This document shows, piece by piece, positions 35,110 to 46,973 of a DNA stretch of 64,000 bases. The translations under genes and the position numbers were made by a program. The DNA is from Malachius bipustulatus (taxonomy: Eukaryota; Arthropoda; Insecta; Coleoptera; Melyridae). The stretch is taken from contig OU342630.1 of assembly GCA_910589415.1 (NCBI GenBank), positions 45,354,012-45,418,011 on the forward strand, in the 5' to 3' direction. The notes below the pieces were generated by a model. It was not told where the DNA came from. It saw nothing but the letters and a program-made list of their open reading frames with translations, and did no database searches. The first letter of the stretch is position 1. Every line of letters begins with the position of its first letter.

Positions 35110-35215
35110 ATATCATCGTTTTCTTAAAAAATTCAAGATATAAAATTTTGGAATAAGTTTCAAGAAATCGATTTTCTCCAGTGGCGTAGAAATTTGGTGG
35201 ATTAAAACGAAAAAG
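35110..35215. repeat. ~105-bp repeat (CAGTGGCGTAGAAATTTGG), copy 1
   Basis: It recurs in the same orientation at 35452-35560 (shared AATAAGTTTCAAGAAATC and TTTTCTCCAGTGGCGTAGAA). An inverted relative occurs at about 33810-33835 (TTCTACGCCACTGGAGAAAA). The open frame on its minus strand is a by-product. Confidence 0.8.
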
Positions 35216-35239
35216 AACTCCCATGGTTAATTGCAAGTA

Positions 35240-35430
35240 TAGGGACCTGGCGGCTGACCGTTGCTGATTGACCCTCCACTAAGTCAGGTCTTTGGTCATG
35301 TTAGGTATTTTTTCCCTTGCCCTTACGGCTTTTTATATGTCATCTATATTTTATAATCTACGTACTTGAATTTTCAGGGAACAAATACCTAACCTGACCA
35401 ATGACCTGAGGCGTACGAGCCAGGTCCCTA
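35240..35430. mobile_element. 191-bp inverted-repeat MITE
   Basis: TAGGGACCTGGC at the left and GCCAGGTCCCTA at the right are exact complements. A second complementary pair lies inside (CAGGTCTTTGGTCATGTTAG on the left). TA flanks both ends. It lies between the two copies of the 105-bp repeat. Confidence 0.8.
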
Positions 35431-35451
35431 TACTAAAGATTACCCCCATAA

Positions 35452-35560
35452 TTTCTTAAAAAAATTAAGATATAGGTACAATTTCGAAATAAGTTTCAAG
35501 AAATCCATTTTCTCCAGTGGCGTAGAAATTTGGTGGATTAAAAACGGAAAACCTCTTCCT
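35452..35560. repeat. ~105-bp repeat, copy 2
   Basis: Direct repeat of 35110-35215 with scattered differences. Confidence 0.8.
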
Positions 35561-38500
35561 TTATAACAGCTCCCTATACCTATAATAATATAATTATGTC
35601 TTGCTATGCGTCTACTGTTTTTAATGTAAAAAATAATCTATACACTGAAGATTATGCGTAACGCTATAGTCAACTTTTGTTCTTCTTATGATCGCAGTAG
35701 GTATCATTTTTCGTGTAATTCGGTATAAAAAAATCAAGGAAATATTTTCATTGGAAACAAAAAGTCTTCCTTATCGAATTTCATAAAAAACATAAATAAA
35801 GCAAAAAATATACACAACATTGACGTAATTCAGTGAAAAAACAACATTTTTATTTTTGGAAAAAAAATTGAATACCTATTTTAAATGTGATACAATTTTT
35901 GTTTACTCGATTTTTATAATACTAAATTAACCTCTAATATGTGTAATATTTGTGTAAATAATTCAACTGCAATAACCACACAATAACTAGATACGACATA
36001 TACATAATATACTTAGGTATACTTATTTCCAAGGGATATGTTATGGAGTTCGAAGCATATTTTTGTACTTTTATCTAAAGTAAAATACAGATTTTTAAAT
36101 GTTGCGCACAGAAGTTTTAATTTAATGTACCCGTTTTGTAAAACAAACAACTTATCAAAATAGCAATTTGGAATTCAGAACACGATAAATACAAAAATGA
36201 CGTACGTAGAAGAAATAATAACTGAACATTGAACCATTCAGTAAAACTTTGAGTAACAAGAAGACAAGGCCTAAATACCATATATGTTACATACATATGT
36301 AAGTACAGCGTGACAGTTTGCTGCATTCTTTGTTGTAATAGTCCAAGTTTCATTCATATAAATCCAAGCTTATCTCGATAGATAACCACCTAATTTATTA
36401 ATAAACATCCTAGTTAATGTTAAATAATAAACAACAATGCTATGTTTTTCAATGAAACAGTAACAGGGTTATCAACACTTCGGGTTTATGTAAGAAATTC
36501 TTGTAAACAATAAATATATAAATCCTTCTATTTTCTGATAGATTACATTCGAATTTTTAACCTACATTATAGACGCATAAATGATTGGGATTTATTTATG
36601 TAATATTACAGATACCATCATACAAGTAGGGCAGTAATAATTTATAAAGGCTCAATAATTAAACTATGATAAGCGATGTAAAGAAAAAAAAAAGGTTCCC
36701 AGGGTAATGAACAGACCGGAATACTCAACAGTTGTTGTTTTATAAATCATAATACAACTTCATAAAACCTGTGAAACATTTTTTTTAAATTGAACAAATT
36801 AATTAAATAACGAAATAATTAAATTAATTCATAAAAAGTATCAAAAAGACTGACTACTCAAGAGCTGATGGATTTTCTTAGAATCATAAATAAAGGACCC
36901 ATACTAGATCCCAAATTTTGTGAAGAAAGAATAAATGTTAATCAAAACATCTTCAATTTTATCCCCACACAATGTCTTTGATTCTACTCTTAATAAAAAT
37001 ATAAACCAACTTTTAACCGATTATCGATCGTAATAAGTAATAAATTAAGAAAAGTGCAATAAATATATAATAGGTGGTCAATTACTGTCAAGAAATAATT
37101 TGATGAAAATTAATTCCACTCTACGAAGTTTCCAATACACCCACTGACCCGTTTGGAAAAAAATCAATAACATAGGTCAGAGAGGATATATAGAATATGG
37201 AGCAATTGCAATGCAGATAACACACCACCCCACTGACTGCGTTGAGATGCTGTGAACCGCGTCTCATACGGCATACTCATCGAACCGGTGGATAATTTTA
37301 CGTGAAAAAATCATATCCTTTGCCCGCATCTAAGCATGAAGCGTTAGGCAGGCCAGCAATAATTGCTGGTATCCTTACAAGGATCAGATCCATCTCTTCT
37401 GTTCAGTTCTCAGAAGCAAAAATTAGCTCCACTGGCGCCGAATTTCTCAGATCGTGTTAAGGCACTTATTTATGCGTCTTGTGTGCAGACTGCAGATCTC
37501 ACGTTCGTTGTAACATGACCGAGATACGTGTGCTCTCAGGGAGAAGGATCCTATTTCAAATTACAAGGAATCTAATTTCTCGGACCCATGCATGAGCCGA
37601 TACAACCAAGCAGTACTTTGAAGTGGAGGTTGTTAGTAATAGATCCGAGTAAATGTTTTAATAGGTATTAATATTAGGACTTATTATTACGTTCAAGAAA
37701 CTGGTTCATACTGCTAAAACCAAAATGTATTATTTAAACAATTTTGTAAGTATGTAATGGTTTCCATATAATTCATGGTGATGTTATCCAAGAATTGAAA
37801 TATGTAGTTTTAAATTCGTTTTAATTTTAAAAATGAGCATCTATAAATTTGGCATTATGGCTGCTCGTCAACTTCAGGATACTCTTGAAAAAAATCTGGA
37901 AATATACCCCAGTTTCCTGTTCTTTCATCAGCTTCTTTTCTTATTATTTATTAGATATAATAGTGACAAATGAGTGAATATTCCCCATACAGACAATGCG
38001 ATAATTCTGAGGGTCAGAGTTTTCAGACTGATCATCCTTAAAAGTCTGTATTTAAATTGTCTGCACTGCTTTAAGGCAGCTTAATTAGCCATACCACCTG
38101 TTGTTTCTTAATGATTGCCCCTTCTCGGCGGGAAGATTAGAATAATGCTGCAAAAGGGAAGGGATGTTTTATAAAGTCCAAAAGAAATTAAATTGAAAAG
38201 CTATTCCAAATTGGTCAATTTAGAGCTGAATTTGTAATCAAGGCGATGTGAACTTGAAATTGTTTAATGACAACAACGTGCCGTCCGAGCCCAACATACC
38301 TACTTTTGATTCATGTCAAATTCCAGGCGATTAGTGCCAATTTGAAGTTGAAAATGTATAGGTAATAAGTGACATTCTGCAACTATTACGACATAGTCGC
38401 GACATAGCCTCAAACAAAGGAAAAACATTATGAAATTTCACACGTTTCCTTCTTTAATTACTCAATTGAATGAGCTATTGACATTTTACACTATTTTATG

Positions 38501-39427
38501 TACATAAAATATCCTATTATAAATGCTGGAGCCTATTTCTCGTCGTTCTTTTCATGTTGAAAACCGCATTCTAAAACTCAGCCGGGGGTTATCAATGAGA
38601 ACACAAAGGAAATTTTATTTACCTCTTTATCAGCCAAGCTGATATGGTTTCTCACGTTTTACAGGACTTACGGCGCCAAGAGCATAATAACCTATTGTAA
38701 AGTGTGTAATAATGATAATCTTTAATCTGTACTAGGAATGGAAACAAATCGACACATATATAACTATTTCCTGATTCCAGATAATATTAGATTCGTTTCC
38801 TCCCAACTGTGTCCATTCAATAACACATACTATAATAATACAGACGAAGAGTTGAAATATTTATTACTTCCGCATCTAACATATCTGTTAATTCCTCGAA
38901 ACAATTCCCAAATAAAGAGGATTTTTTTGGTGAATTACATACAATTTTTCACTACTTTTTAAAATCTTCGAAAGATTTATTGGTGTTTTCATTTTGTTTA
39001 TTCTATGTATAAGTAGATTTAAAGTCAGGGAGGGACGACTTGGTGTTAGGTACTATGTTTCTGGATCCGGTTAGGCAACAATAAGGCAATACACGAAAAA
39101 TTTTTGATTTCTAGCATGAAAAAGTAAACAATGTTTGAGCCAAAAATAAATGCCAAAAGCAAAAAAAAAGCCAAAAGATTTTTTTTGTATTGCAGGATTG
39201 AAGTTGAAGTTTATATCTAGAGACCTTATTTCACACTGGGTACCCATCCTCAATATGAAATCGAGATGTGACTTCAACAAGATTGAAGTCTAAAATGCGA
39301 GCGCATCGTTATCCACTCATGTTTACGAAATTTATAATCATCAGAATCAGGCATCGATTTGGCTTTTTTAAATTTACATTATAAAATTTATGTTTTCAAC
39401 CCTTACTTCGTAGAATCTCTGCATACT
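35561..39427. other. Long low-repeat stretch, partly GC-richer
   Basis: This is the longest block without recognisable transposons. About 37140-37640 is GC-richer and lacks long frames, as a promoter or noncoding exon might, but nothing in it is diagnostic. Frames elsewhere are short and unsupported. Confidence 0.35.
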
Positions 39428-39621
39428 TATTGATTATGAATAAAACACTAATGTTTTATAAACTTCTACTGTATATTGATGGATGATAGAAACGTTACAC
39501 GTGTTTCGCTACTTTTCATGTAGCATCTTCAGACGTAAATATTTCTATTTGTAACGTTTCTATCACCCATCAATATACAGTAGAATTTTATAAAACATTA
39601 GTGTTTTATTCATAATCAATA
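39428..39621. repeat. Inverted repeat enclosing a hammerhead motif
   Basis: TGATTATGAATAAAACACTA at the left is matched in reverse at the right. The arms (39428-39496 and 39551-39621) differ at only two positions (a C/T and an A/G difference near the inner end). The ~55-base loop contains the hammerhead motif on the minus strand. The inner end of the right arm begins GTAACGTTTC, the same bases that straddle the predicted cleavage site in the left arm. Confidence 0.9.
39491..39536 (-). ncRNA. Hammerhead ribozyme motif (type I, palindromic stem III)
   Basis: On the minus strand the core CTGAAGA is at 39532-39526 and GAAA at 39507-39504. Stem II pairs GCTAC (39524-39520) with GTAGC (39512-39508), five perfect pairs. 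Stem III is the self-complementary ACACGTGT (39504-39497), which fits a dimer-acting ribozyme. The cleavage triplet is GTA (39498-39496). Stem I pairs ACGT (39536-39533) with ACGT (39495-39492), four perfect pairs. Every conserved core base fits the CUGANGA...GAAA...NUH pattern. Hammerheads of this form are known from Penelope-like elements. Confidence 0.75.
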
Positions 39622-39643
39622 AATTTACATTAATTAATAATTA

Positions 39644-39849
39644 AGGCCGGTTCTCACTTGTACGACACCCGACGACAGCGACAACGCAACAACACGACAA
39701 AATTGCGGGGGGGATTTCACCCTGAGTCTGGTTCCCGACACCCGACGACGTGCCATTTCGTCGGGTGTCGTACAAGTCCTCCGCAATTTTGTCGTGTTGT
39801 TTGTTGCGTTGTCGCTGTCGTCTGGTGTCGTACAAGTGAGAACCGGCCT
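39644..39849. mobile_element. 206-bp PIF/Harbinger-like MITE with TTA duplication
   Basis: AGGCCGGTTCTCACTTGTAC at the left and its reverse complement at the right form arms of ~65 bases (continuing through GACACCCGACGACAGCGAC). TTA lies at 39641-39643 and 39850-39852. A 3-bp TTA duplication and GGCCGG-rich ends fit PIF/Harbinger MITEs. The inner GTCGGGTGTCG words repeat near the loop. Open frames on both strands here follow from the symmetrical, CpG-rich sequence. Confidence 0.85.
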
Positions 39850-40100
39850 TTAGTTTGAATTTTGTTTATTGAATTCGTTAACGTTCTGGCGGCAATTCGT
39901 TATCAAGATTGAAAAGGGTTGCAGGATTTTATTTTCATCAAAAGACATACATGGGCCCGCGGGAAAGTGACGATCAATAATACTGCCTTAACTAATGAGT
40001 AAATGGATTTGTCTGGCATTCTGGTTCCTTTTGATAGGTAGTTATTTGACGACTTTTTATAAAGCATTAGTTGGTGTTAACCCAGATCAAAGCATCCGGC

Positions 40101-40271
40101 AGACGCATCGACTTATTTCAAGCATCCGGATCCGGAAATCTCTATACATATCCGGTCACTCATCCAAACAATCAAGGATCATCTTTCAGGGGAATTACAA
40201 ATGTACGCAGCGGCTTAGATGAAGCGTTCAAGCTGGGCATTAATGCCATGTTGTACATTATTATAAAAAGT
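40101..40271 (+). CDS. Possible exon followed by a GTAAGT donor; gene unknown
   Basis: A plus-strand frame reads through SGNLYTYPVTHPNNQ, FRGITNVRSGLDEAFKLG and INAMLYIIIK and meets GTAAGT at 40271. Its composition looks more protein-like than most frames in the window. A nearby ATG frame in another phase (39995, MSKWICLAFWFLLIGSYL) would encode a hydrophobic signal-like start. The two are out of frame without splicing, and no clear acceptor-donor pair links them. I do not recognise the family, and it could be a pseudogene or chance. Confidence 0.25.
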
Positions 40272-40299
40272 AAGTTTATTCAAGTGTAAGCTAAAATAC

Positions 40300-42340
40300 C
40301 ACAGACCCACATTTGAATGTAGGTAACACAGTATTTCAAAAATCACATTCGTATCGAATTAACAGTAAGTAATTGTGGACCACTGTCTATGGGAAATCTT
40401 TTATGTCTCAAACTTTATTGTTAACTTATCAACGAATCGATTTCAAATTTTCTGCAGGTGTATGCCACAAACCTGTATTCCTCAAAATGGAATAAATCAT
40501 AATGGGGCCTCTTACTTTACCAAGTTCTGTGTGTGAGTGGCAAGTTCTTTCCAGTTTTTAATTATTCTTAACATTTGTACTAATTCGAATGGACTAGTTA
40601 GTAAGCACGACTAGCCCAAAATTCCCTTCTAAGCTTGGTCGTCTAGGCCTAATACACCATTATGCTTCGTGTCATACAAAAAAAAATCTGCTGCCATTGC
40701 TGCCCCGAAGGAGAAATCGCAAGAAAAAAAAAATGATATGGCAGATTAGTGCGTTAAAAGCGAGTATTTTTCAAGAATTTTGATGATTTTTTAAAAAACG
40801 TAAACGTGGAACGACCAACACATACAGTTTGATAAATCAACTTCACGCAGGCGTCATTATCAATCAAGATATTTATATTTATATATTTATATTATAAAAC
40901 GATCAATTGATTTAGAAGAATTTTAGAATTTCAAAAACCACCAGATATTTTGTATGCTTCACTTGAGGTTACAGTAATGCGAAAAAAAATGTACTTACCT
41001 AGAAGTAGCAAAGCGTAACAGCATGGCATTTAAAATAATGTAGCATCATCAAGGTGGAAGGCACAAAAGACGCCGGGCACGAGGCGGTAAGTTTGCCAAC
41101 AAAGAATCACGCCATGATAGCCAGCAGGTGATATAGGACAGCTGCAAGCAAAAATGTCCATTTAGTACACGCAAAAACATAGAAGATATATAAATATTTA
41201 AGCATATAGCGATTTCCATAAGATTACACTTCAATTATTGGTTGATTAAAAAATAATATGTGAATTAAAACAGCACAGTTTCGAAGATCTTATCTTACCA
41301 ATTTATTTTAAGATCTGCGCTTATGCGGCAGTAGAATTGTCTCTTTAAAAATTAGAATTATTTATGTGTGAGAGTTTATATTGAGTGAGCAATATTATAG
41401 ACACTAGCGCAAAAATACTTATAAATGAGCAATGTTTCAATAATTGATCTGCACAAAGAGTTTATTTTTCAGAATAAAATTCAAACATCAGTTACATGTT
41501 CTGAAAATAATCGAAATTGATTTAAATAAAATGTAATAAAAAGTATTCAACTAAAATCAAAAGTCATAGTGATAATAATAATTGATGATTCTGAATTAAG
41601 TGGAAATACGCATGTCATGAGAGGCTCATTCCAGTACACCATATGAATTTTTGATCACATATTCCACACAGGATATCCGTAGATCGCTTTACTTGAGCAG
41701 TGGAAGTACGCAGGTGCATGATTATTTTATACCCGCAGCACCAGATAATTAGGTTGACCGATAATCGGTCAAGATTGAACGACACCGGCAGCCAAGGTGC
41801 AGGGTAGTAAGCTGTTTCGGGGCGCCGATGTAAGGCGCCGATAAGACTTCATAAAGCCGTTTTCGGAGTGGACAGTTTCTACTTGTAAAGGAATTAGCGA
41901 ACACAAACTGATGAATATTTTGGAGATTCATGGTCGTTTTGGGAGCAATAAATTTGGGTACATTCTCTACTCAGAGAAGTGAAACACTATACGGAAGGTA
42001 TTCCCACCGTTTATTATTGGTGTCTGTGTAACACTGAAGTAGTCTACTATTTTCTTCGGTTCTTCAGTCTTCCAGACTCTCCAAATCTAATTCCGGTTTT
42101 CAACCAAATTGACACAACAAAAACGAAAGAAAAACCCAACTTTTGTTGAGGATTGGTCATTTCTCGCCCTGACATCGATAGCGATCCTGCTGGTGATTTC
42201 ATAAGTAACAACCATCGGTCTTCTCCTTTGAAGTATACAGGCTGTCCCAGCTGATTCGAGTCTGTCTCTGTGGGCCAAACGATGACTGTTAAAAAAAATT
42301 TCATAATCAACCATTACAGGATTACAATGATCATAATTAT
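40300..42340. other. Unassigned stretch with isolated splice-like and element-like signals
   Basis: GAGGCGGTAAGT at about 41083 resembles a donor but has no supported exon. TATACAGGCTGTCCCAGCTG at about 42235 resembles an element end. No gene is supported. Confidence 0.4.
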
Positions 42341-42344
42341 AAAT

Positions 42345-42945
42345 TATTTTGGGCTATACAGTGTCCCATTTGAGAATGGCATATCAAAGTAATGTTTTTT
42401 TTTTAATGGTGGAATGCTCTTAATGCTCTTATATGTTATTGCATTTTTAGATTGTCTGAGAAGAAAAACAAGATTGGTTTTTACAGTTGATGTTTAAATT
42501 GAGAAGTTTACGAGTTATAAACAATTTAAAATTGCAATTTTCGAAGTTCCATAAGGCACTGTACAACGAAAACGACTCAAGATTAAGGAAAACGGCTTAA
42601 ATGTCCCTGTTTTAACTTTTTATGTACCTATGATGTGGATAAAATGTTTATGAAGTGTGATAAAAATTCTGAAAAAATCGGAGATTTCTCAACCGAATTA
42701 AAAAAAAGATAGGTAGGTAGTAAAAATGTTTCTGTATCATGGAATAGAACATAAAAAATTAAAATAAGACATGGTAGGCCGTTTTCCTCCATCTTGATTA
42801 GTTTTAGTTGTACAGTGCCTGCGTAACTTCTAAAATTGCTATTTTCACTTGTTTATAACTCAAAAACTACTCAATCTAACACCAACTGTAAAAATCAATC
42901 TTATTTTTTCTTCTCAGACAATCTCAAAATGCAATAACATAAGAA
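42345..42945. mobile_element. Palindrome of family D, right end lost
   Basis: GGGCTATACAGTGTCCCATTTGAG begins the left arm, and GTTATTGCATTTTTAGATTG is shared with other copies. The right arm (about 42720-42945) is its complement but stops where the next repeat cluster begins. The centre is near 42690. Confidence 0.75.
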
Positions 42946-42951
42946 CATTTT

Positions 42952-43517
42952 GTTTGGTAACTAGACAGCCAAAATTGAATGTCATGTATAAAATCGTATT
43001 TTGAGCATAAAAGAGAAAATAACTCTCTTTTAGGAAATATTTCCAAAATTGTAAAACTACGGCTGCTAAAAAAATTTATATTTTTTAAAACAGGACAGTC
43101 AAAACATAACGGCCATGTATAAAATAGTATTTTAAGCATAAATAAGAGAATAACTCTTATCAAGATCAGGTCTCCTTTAGGAAATATCTCAAAAAATTTT
43201 AAGCTAAAGCCGCGATAAAAATGTTTTATTCAGTGACTGATCAACAATTTTGGAAATAATTCCTAAGCAATTTCCTAAATCTTGAAAAAGTTGTTCTCTC
43301 TTTTAAGCTTAAAACACGATTTTATACATGAAGTTCGATTTTGGTTGTCCAGTTACTAAAAACAAACTATGTTCACATTTTCACAGCAGTCTCTGGGTTC
43401 CATTTTCGAAAATATTTCCTAAACTAGGTTTAGGAAAAAAGTTATTCTTTGTTTTATGATCAGAATACGATTTTATACATGACGTTTCATTTTTACTGTC
43501 CATTTACCAAACATCCT
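42952..43517. repeat. Four-arm repeat cluster (forward, forward, reverse, reverse)
   Basis: The word ATGTATAAAATNGTATTTTNAGCAT occurs forward at about 42983 and 43107, and its reverse complement at about 43305 and 43467. Each copy has the neighbouring GACAGNCAAAA or its complement. Lengths are 110-145 bases each. The right border CATCCTGTATG resembles an element end. A further, solo copy is at 58868-58995. Confidence 0.8.
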
Positions 43518-44009
43518 GTATGTATGTATGGTATAAGTATGACATAATAATAACAGTCACTTCGATGTAAGCTCTCTTCTACGCTGACTAGAGTTCAAGA
43601 AAGCATAAAAATAAGAATCGCAAACTGTACCCCAAATAAATAACGAGCTATTAAACAAGTTTCGGATGTCGTCTTTTTTGGAAGCACTGCACAAAAGCAA
43701 TAAAACTCAAAGAGAAGTTAATAAGTCACTGATAATTGGTTCAAGACAAAATGTTTGCCAAAAGCACGATGTAAGAATCTCCCACCGTGGCCAAAAGTTT
43801 ACCTTGCAGCGCAGTGTGGTACTTTAATCACGACAATGCAGTCCGTTACACGTTGCACCTTGCATACGTGAATTCATCATCAAATATTTGCAAATATCCA
43901 CTGTTCGAAGTTTGGTTTTATGATAATTTGTATTATCGTATTATTTTCTGGGAGATCCTAACTTTTCCGCCCCATTTTTTACACAATTTTTCTGTTATTA
44001 GGTATAGTA
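43518..44009. other. Unassigned AT-rich spacer
   Basis: No supported feature. The frame near 43787 runs into the following tandem repeat. Confidence 0.4.
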
Positions 44010-44147
44010 TAGAGACGACTCTCTACCCCAAAGGGACCCCATTTGACTTGCTTTCCGAAGCATAACCAGGTTGTTTGGTAGAGACGACTCTCTACCCCAA
44101 AGGGAACCCCATTTGACGCGCTTTCCGAAGCATAACCAGTTGTATAA
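44010..44147. repeat. Tandem duplication, 69-bp unit
   Basis: TAGAGACGACTCTCTACCCC starts at 44010 and 44079. The units share GGGA(A)CCCCATTTGAC and GCTTTCCGAAGCATAACCAG. Each unit also contains a short internal palindrome (AGAGACGACTCTCT). Frames on both strands cross it. Confidence 0.9.
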
Positions 44148-44924
44148 GTAGGTGCAGGTTTTTTCACTTCAGAAGGTTACCGTTACCAAGTGTAAAGTTA
44201 CATATTCGTCATACGACGAACCAACCGACTGGCGTATCGTGAGAATGAAATTTTTGATTTTTAATACCTAAGGAAATTACTAAATATTGTACTTTCATTT
44301 GGAATTTTAAAAATTGAAATAGGATACATATTATTTGAATTGCTGGACAGAAAATAACTCTCTAATTAGTATAATAATTTAATTTTCGCTAGACCGTTCA
44401 AATATAAGTTCTTCGTGTTTTTTCGATATGATATAAAAGGAATGCCCTGTAAAACTCTGATATACCTCGACCTACGACCTATCTTTGATAAGTAGATACA
44501 ACTTTAGAGGGTTCAATGTTCATTTTATATTGAAATTGAAAATAAATGAATGATCAAGTCATGATATTGAACTATTTTTGGAATTTTTCAATCGTATGTC
44601 AAGAAATATTTGATTGAAAAATTTGTAATTACGTTATGAAATATTTTTTAATTATTACGCATGAAATATCGTATTGGTGAAAACCTGATAAAATGTTTGA
44701 AAGCTAGGGTTAAAAAGATCCCTTATAACTTGCACCATGCATCTTGTTTTTTTTTTAGATTAACTATGTATAGGTAACTATAAAATGGAATATAATAAAA
44801 GATCTAAAAAAAGGGGATAAACTTGTTTGTTTAAAAAAGTTGGTCATTTCAGATCTATAATAATAATTATGTTATTATTTAATAATTTGTGTTTTGTCGA
44901 TAAATTTTCCTGGACGCATGGTAA
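44148..44924. other. Unassigned AT-rich spacer
   Basis: Strongly AT-rich, with no feature recognised. Confidence 0.4.
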
Positions 44925-44998
44925 GTACCTACTATTTTTTTGACGAAAAAATTAATTTAGTGTACCTACTATTTTTTTGACGAAAAAATTAATTTAGT
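44925..44998. repeat. Tandem duplication, 37-bp unit
   Basis: GTACCTACTATTTTTTTGAC starts at 44925 and 44962, and the two units are essentially identical. Apparently a very recent duplication. Confidence 0.9.
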
Positions 44999-46247
44999 AA
45001 CAAAAAAAGCATATAAATGTTCAAATTGCTTTTTAACACAATATGCTAGGACTCCTTCACATATTATGCTATGCCATATTTTCCTTGATACAAAAATTAA
45101 TTAGGAGAGTTCTTTCTACCCTTCTAGATTCCTAGGTAAAATTGATAAAATTATTACAAAAAATGTATAGCAATTGTGAGTAGAGCGGTTTTGCTCACCA
45201 GAATTCCAGCTCGGTGAAGTGCAGAGTGCAGGTGAGTGACGGATGGTCTCAGGGAATAGGGTAGGTGGAAGGGGAAGGGGGAAGAGAAAAAACATTCTAG
45301 TAGAACTGATGAGTGAAATATCCCTGCAACTGATCATTTTTAATTTACCAATTTACCAATCACCTTAATTAGGCAGAATTTTTCACAATCTTTTGGTTTA
45401 AAAAAGGACAATAACTTGACACACCAGAATTATTAGACACTTGTGAATTATAGTGAACCATGTACCAGATATAACAAGTTACCTACTTCACAAAAGAAGG
45501 GCCGCCACGTGACAAATGTTGACGCTTCGTTCTCTTACATGTTAAATCTCACAGAAATATATAAAGTGAGTCATCATGCGAAAATACGTACATGTAACTA
45601 AAAATATCACAATAATTAAGTGTAATAATGACTGTTTAGTCATTATAAAGCTAAAATTACATCATGAACTAAGGAGGTCAATGGACATTGTCATGATTGG
45701 ATGGCTAAAAATTAAGAGCGAATTCCATTAAAATTTAACTAGTATCACACGGAATTTCGCGCATTCCTATCCGTGGTGTTCATCACTGTTGTCGATTGCA
45801 TTAGTTTAATACAAATTCATTCAGAAATAGCATTCTCAATTTTTTTTATTACCTAGTTTTTAAAAGCTAAAAACAGATGCTCTATAGATCCTTGCGAATA
45901 ATAACTGCCCCCAATACATGTTAATTTTTAACATTTCTCACATTTTATAGAGTTGCTGTCAATGCTTATCATACAGATATTATGTATGGTTCATTTAAAA
46001 ATTCTATACAAAAAAATGTAGGTACAGGTTCTGTCCTGTTTCATCGAATCTAAGAAAATAAAAAAATTAATAAAAACCCCCATTTGATTTTAATGTTACA
46101 TAATATGTATCCCTCCTACCTCCTGCTAATTTTTTTCATTTATAAAATTTTAGCAAAGTGAAACGCATAAGCAACATGTCCAAAATGTCAAAAACTCACA
46201 TGAACAGTTAATAAGATAAGGACATTAAACCGTTTTCTATGATACAG
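44999..46247. other. Unassigned AT-rich stretch
   Basis: No gene or repeat structure supported. A purine-rich tract lies near 45260-45290. Confidence 0.4.
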
Positions 46248-46585
46248 TCTTTTGATTTTGGTTTTCCTCTTTTGTCAATTGCTTTTCCTAGTTTGTCAAA
46301 TGATTTTCTTATTTTTCTATCTATCAATGATTATAGTCATATTGATTTATCAATTAATAATTTCCTTTTATGTCAAATTAGTTTCACTTTTTGTCAATTG
46401 CTTTTCCTATTTACGTACAGTGACATTATAATAAACATTGGAAAAGCATTTGATATAAAAGGAATCTCATTTGACAAAAGATGAATTTCAATTAAAAAAT
46501 CACACTGACGTTTGTTAAATAATGGGAAAAGCATTTTAAAATTAGGAAAAGCAATTGACAAAAGACGAAAACCAAAAGAAAAAAA
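46248..46585. repeat. AT-rich palindrome with internal TTTGTCAATTGCTTTTCCT repeats
   Basis: The left arm (TTTTGTCAATTGCTTTTCCT near 46271) is complementary to the right arm (AGGAAAAGCAATTGACAAAA near 46540). The word recurs at about 46395 and, partially, elsewhere in both arms. The total is about 338 bp with the centre near 46415. The 81-codon frame in the left arm is a by-product. Confidence 0.8.
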
Positions 46586-46973
46586 TGTATCTTAGTATCT
46601 TATATAAATCGAAAAATGGCAATTTTCATTTGTTTACAACTCATAAATTACCATTCTTACTGAATTTTCTCAGACGATCAGAAAATGTAATAAAATAGAG
46701 GGTGGGTATCCAATAAAATAAAAAAAATGGTCTTATATTTGGCACAAGATGTTTATTTGAATTGGCGAAAGTGTGTGTAGCTATCGTAATAGTAATTTTT
46801 TTATTCCTCGAATAAAAATTTACAATAAATGAGGTATAGAGATGGAGTATGTATTTATATTGATGACGACATCGCTTTACGAAAATTGCCCAAACTCATC
46901 AAAAGATCCTGATTCCCAGATCATGAAAAATAGGTTTTCCAAAATTAAGACTGGGTTTTATACAGGTAAAAAT
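46586..46973. other. Short spacer with family D fragment
   Basis: AGACGATCAGAAAATGTAAT near 46672 echoes family D arms. Nothing else is supported. Confidence 0.4.

Noticed and set aside
39641..39858. Paired frames with similar products on both strands (MYDTRRQRQRN)
   Set aside because: The similarity comes from the perfect terminal inverted repeats of the MITE.
45305..45325. CTGATGAGTGAAAT word as another hammerhead
   Set aside because: There is no room for stem II between the two core parts.
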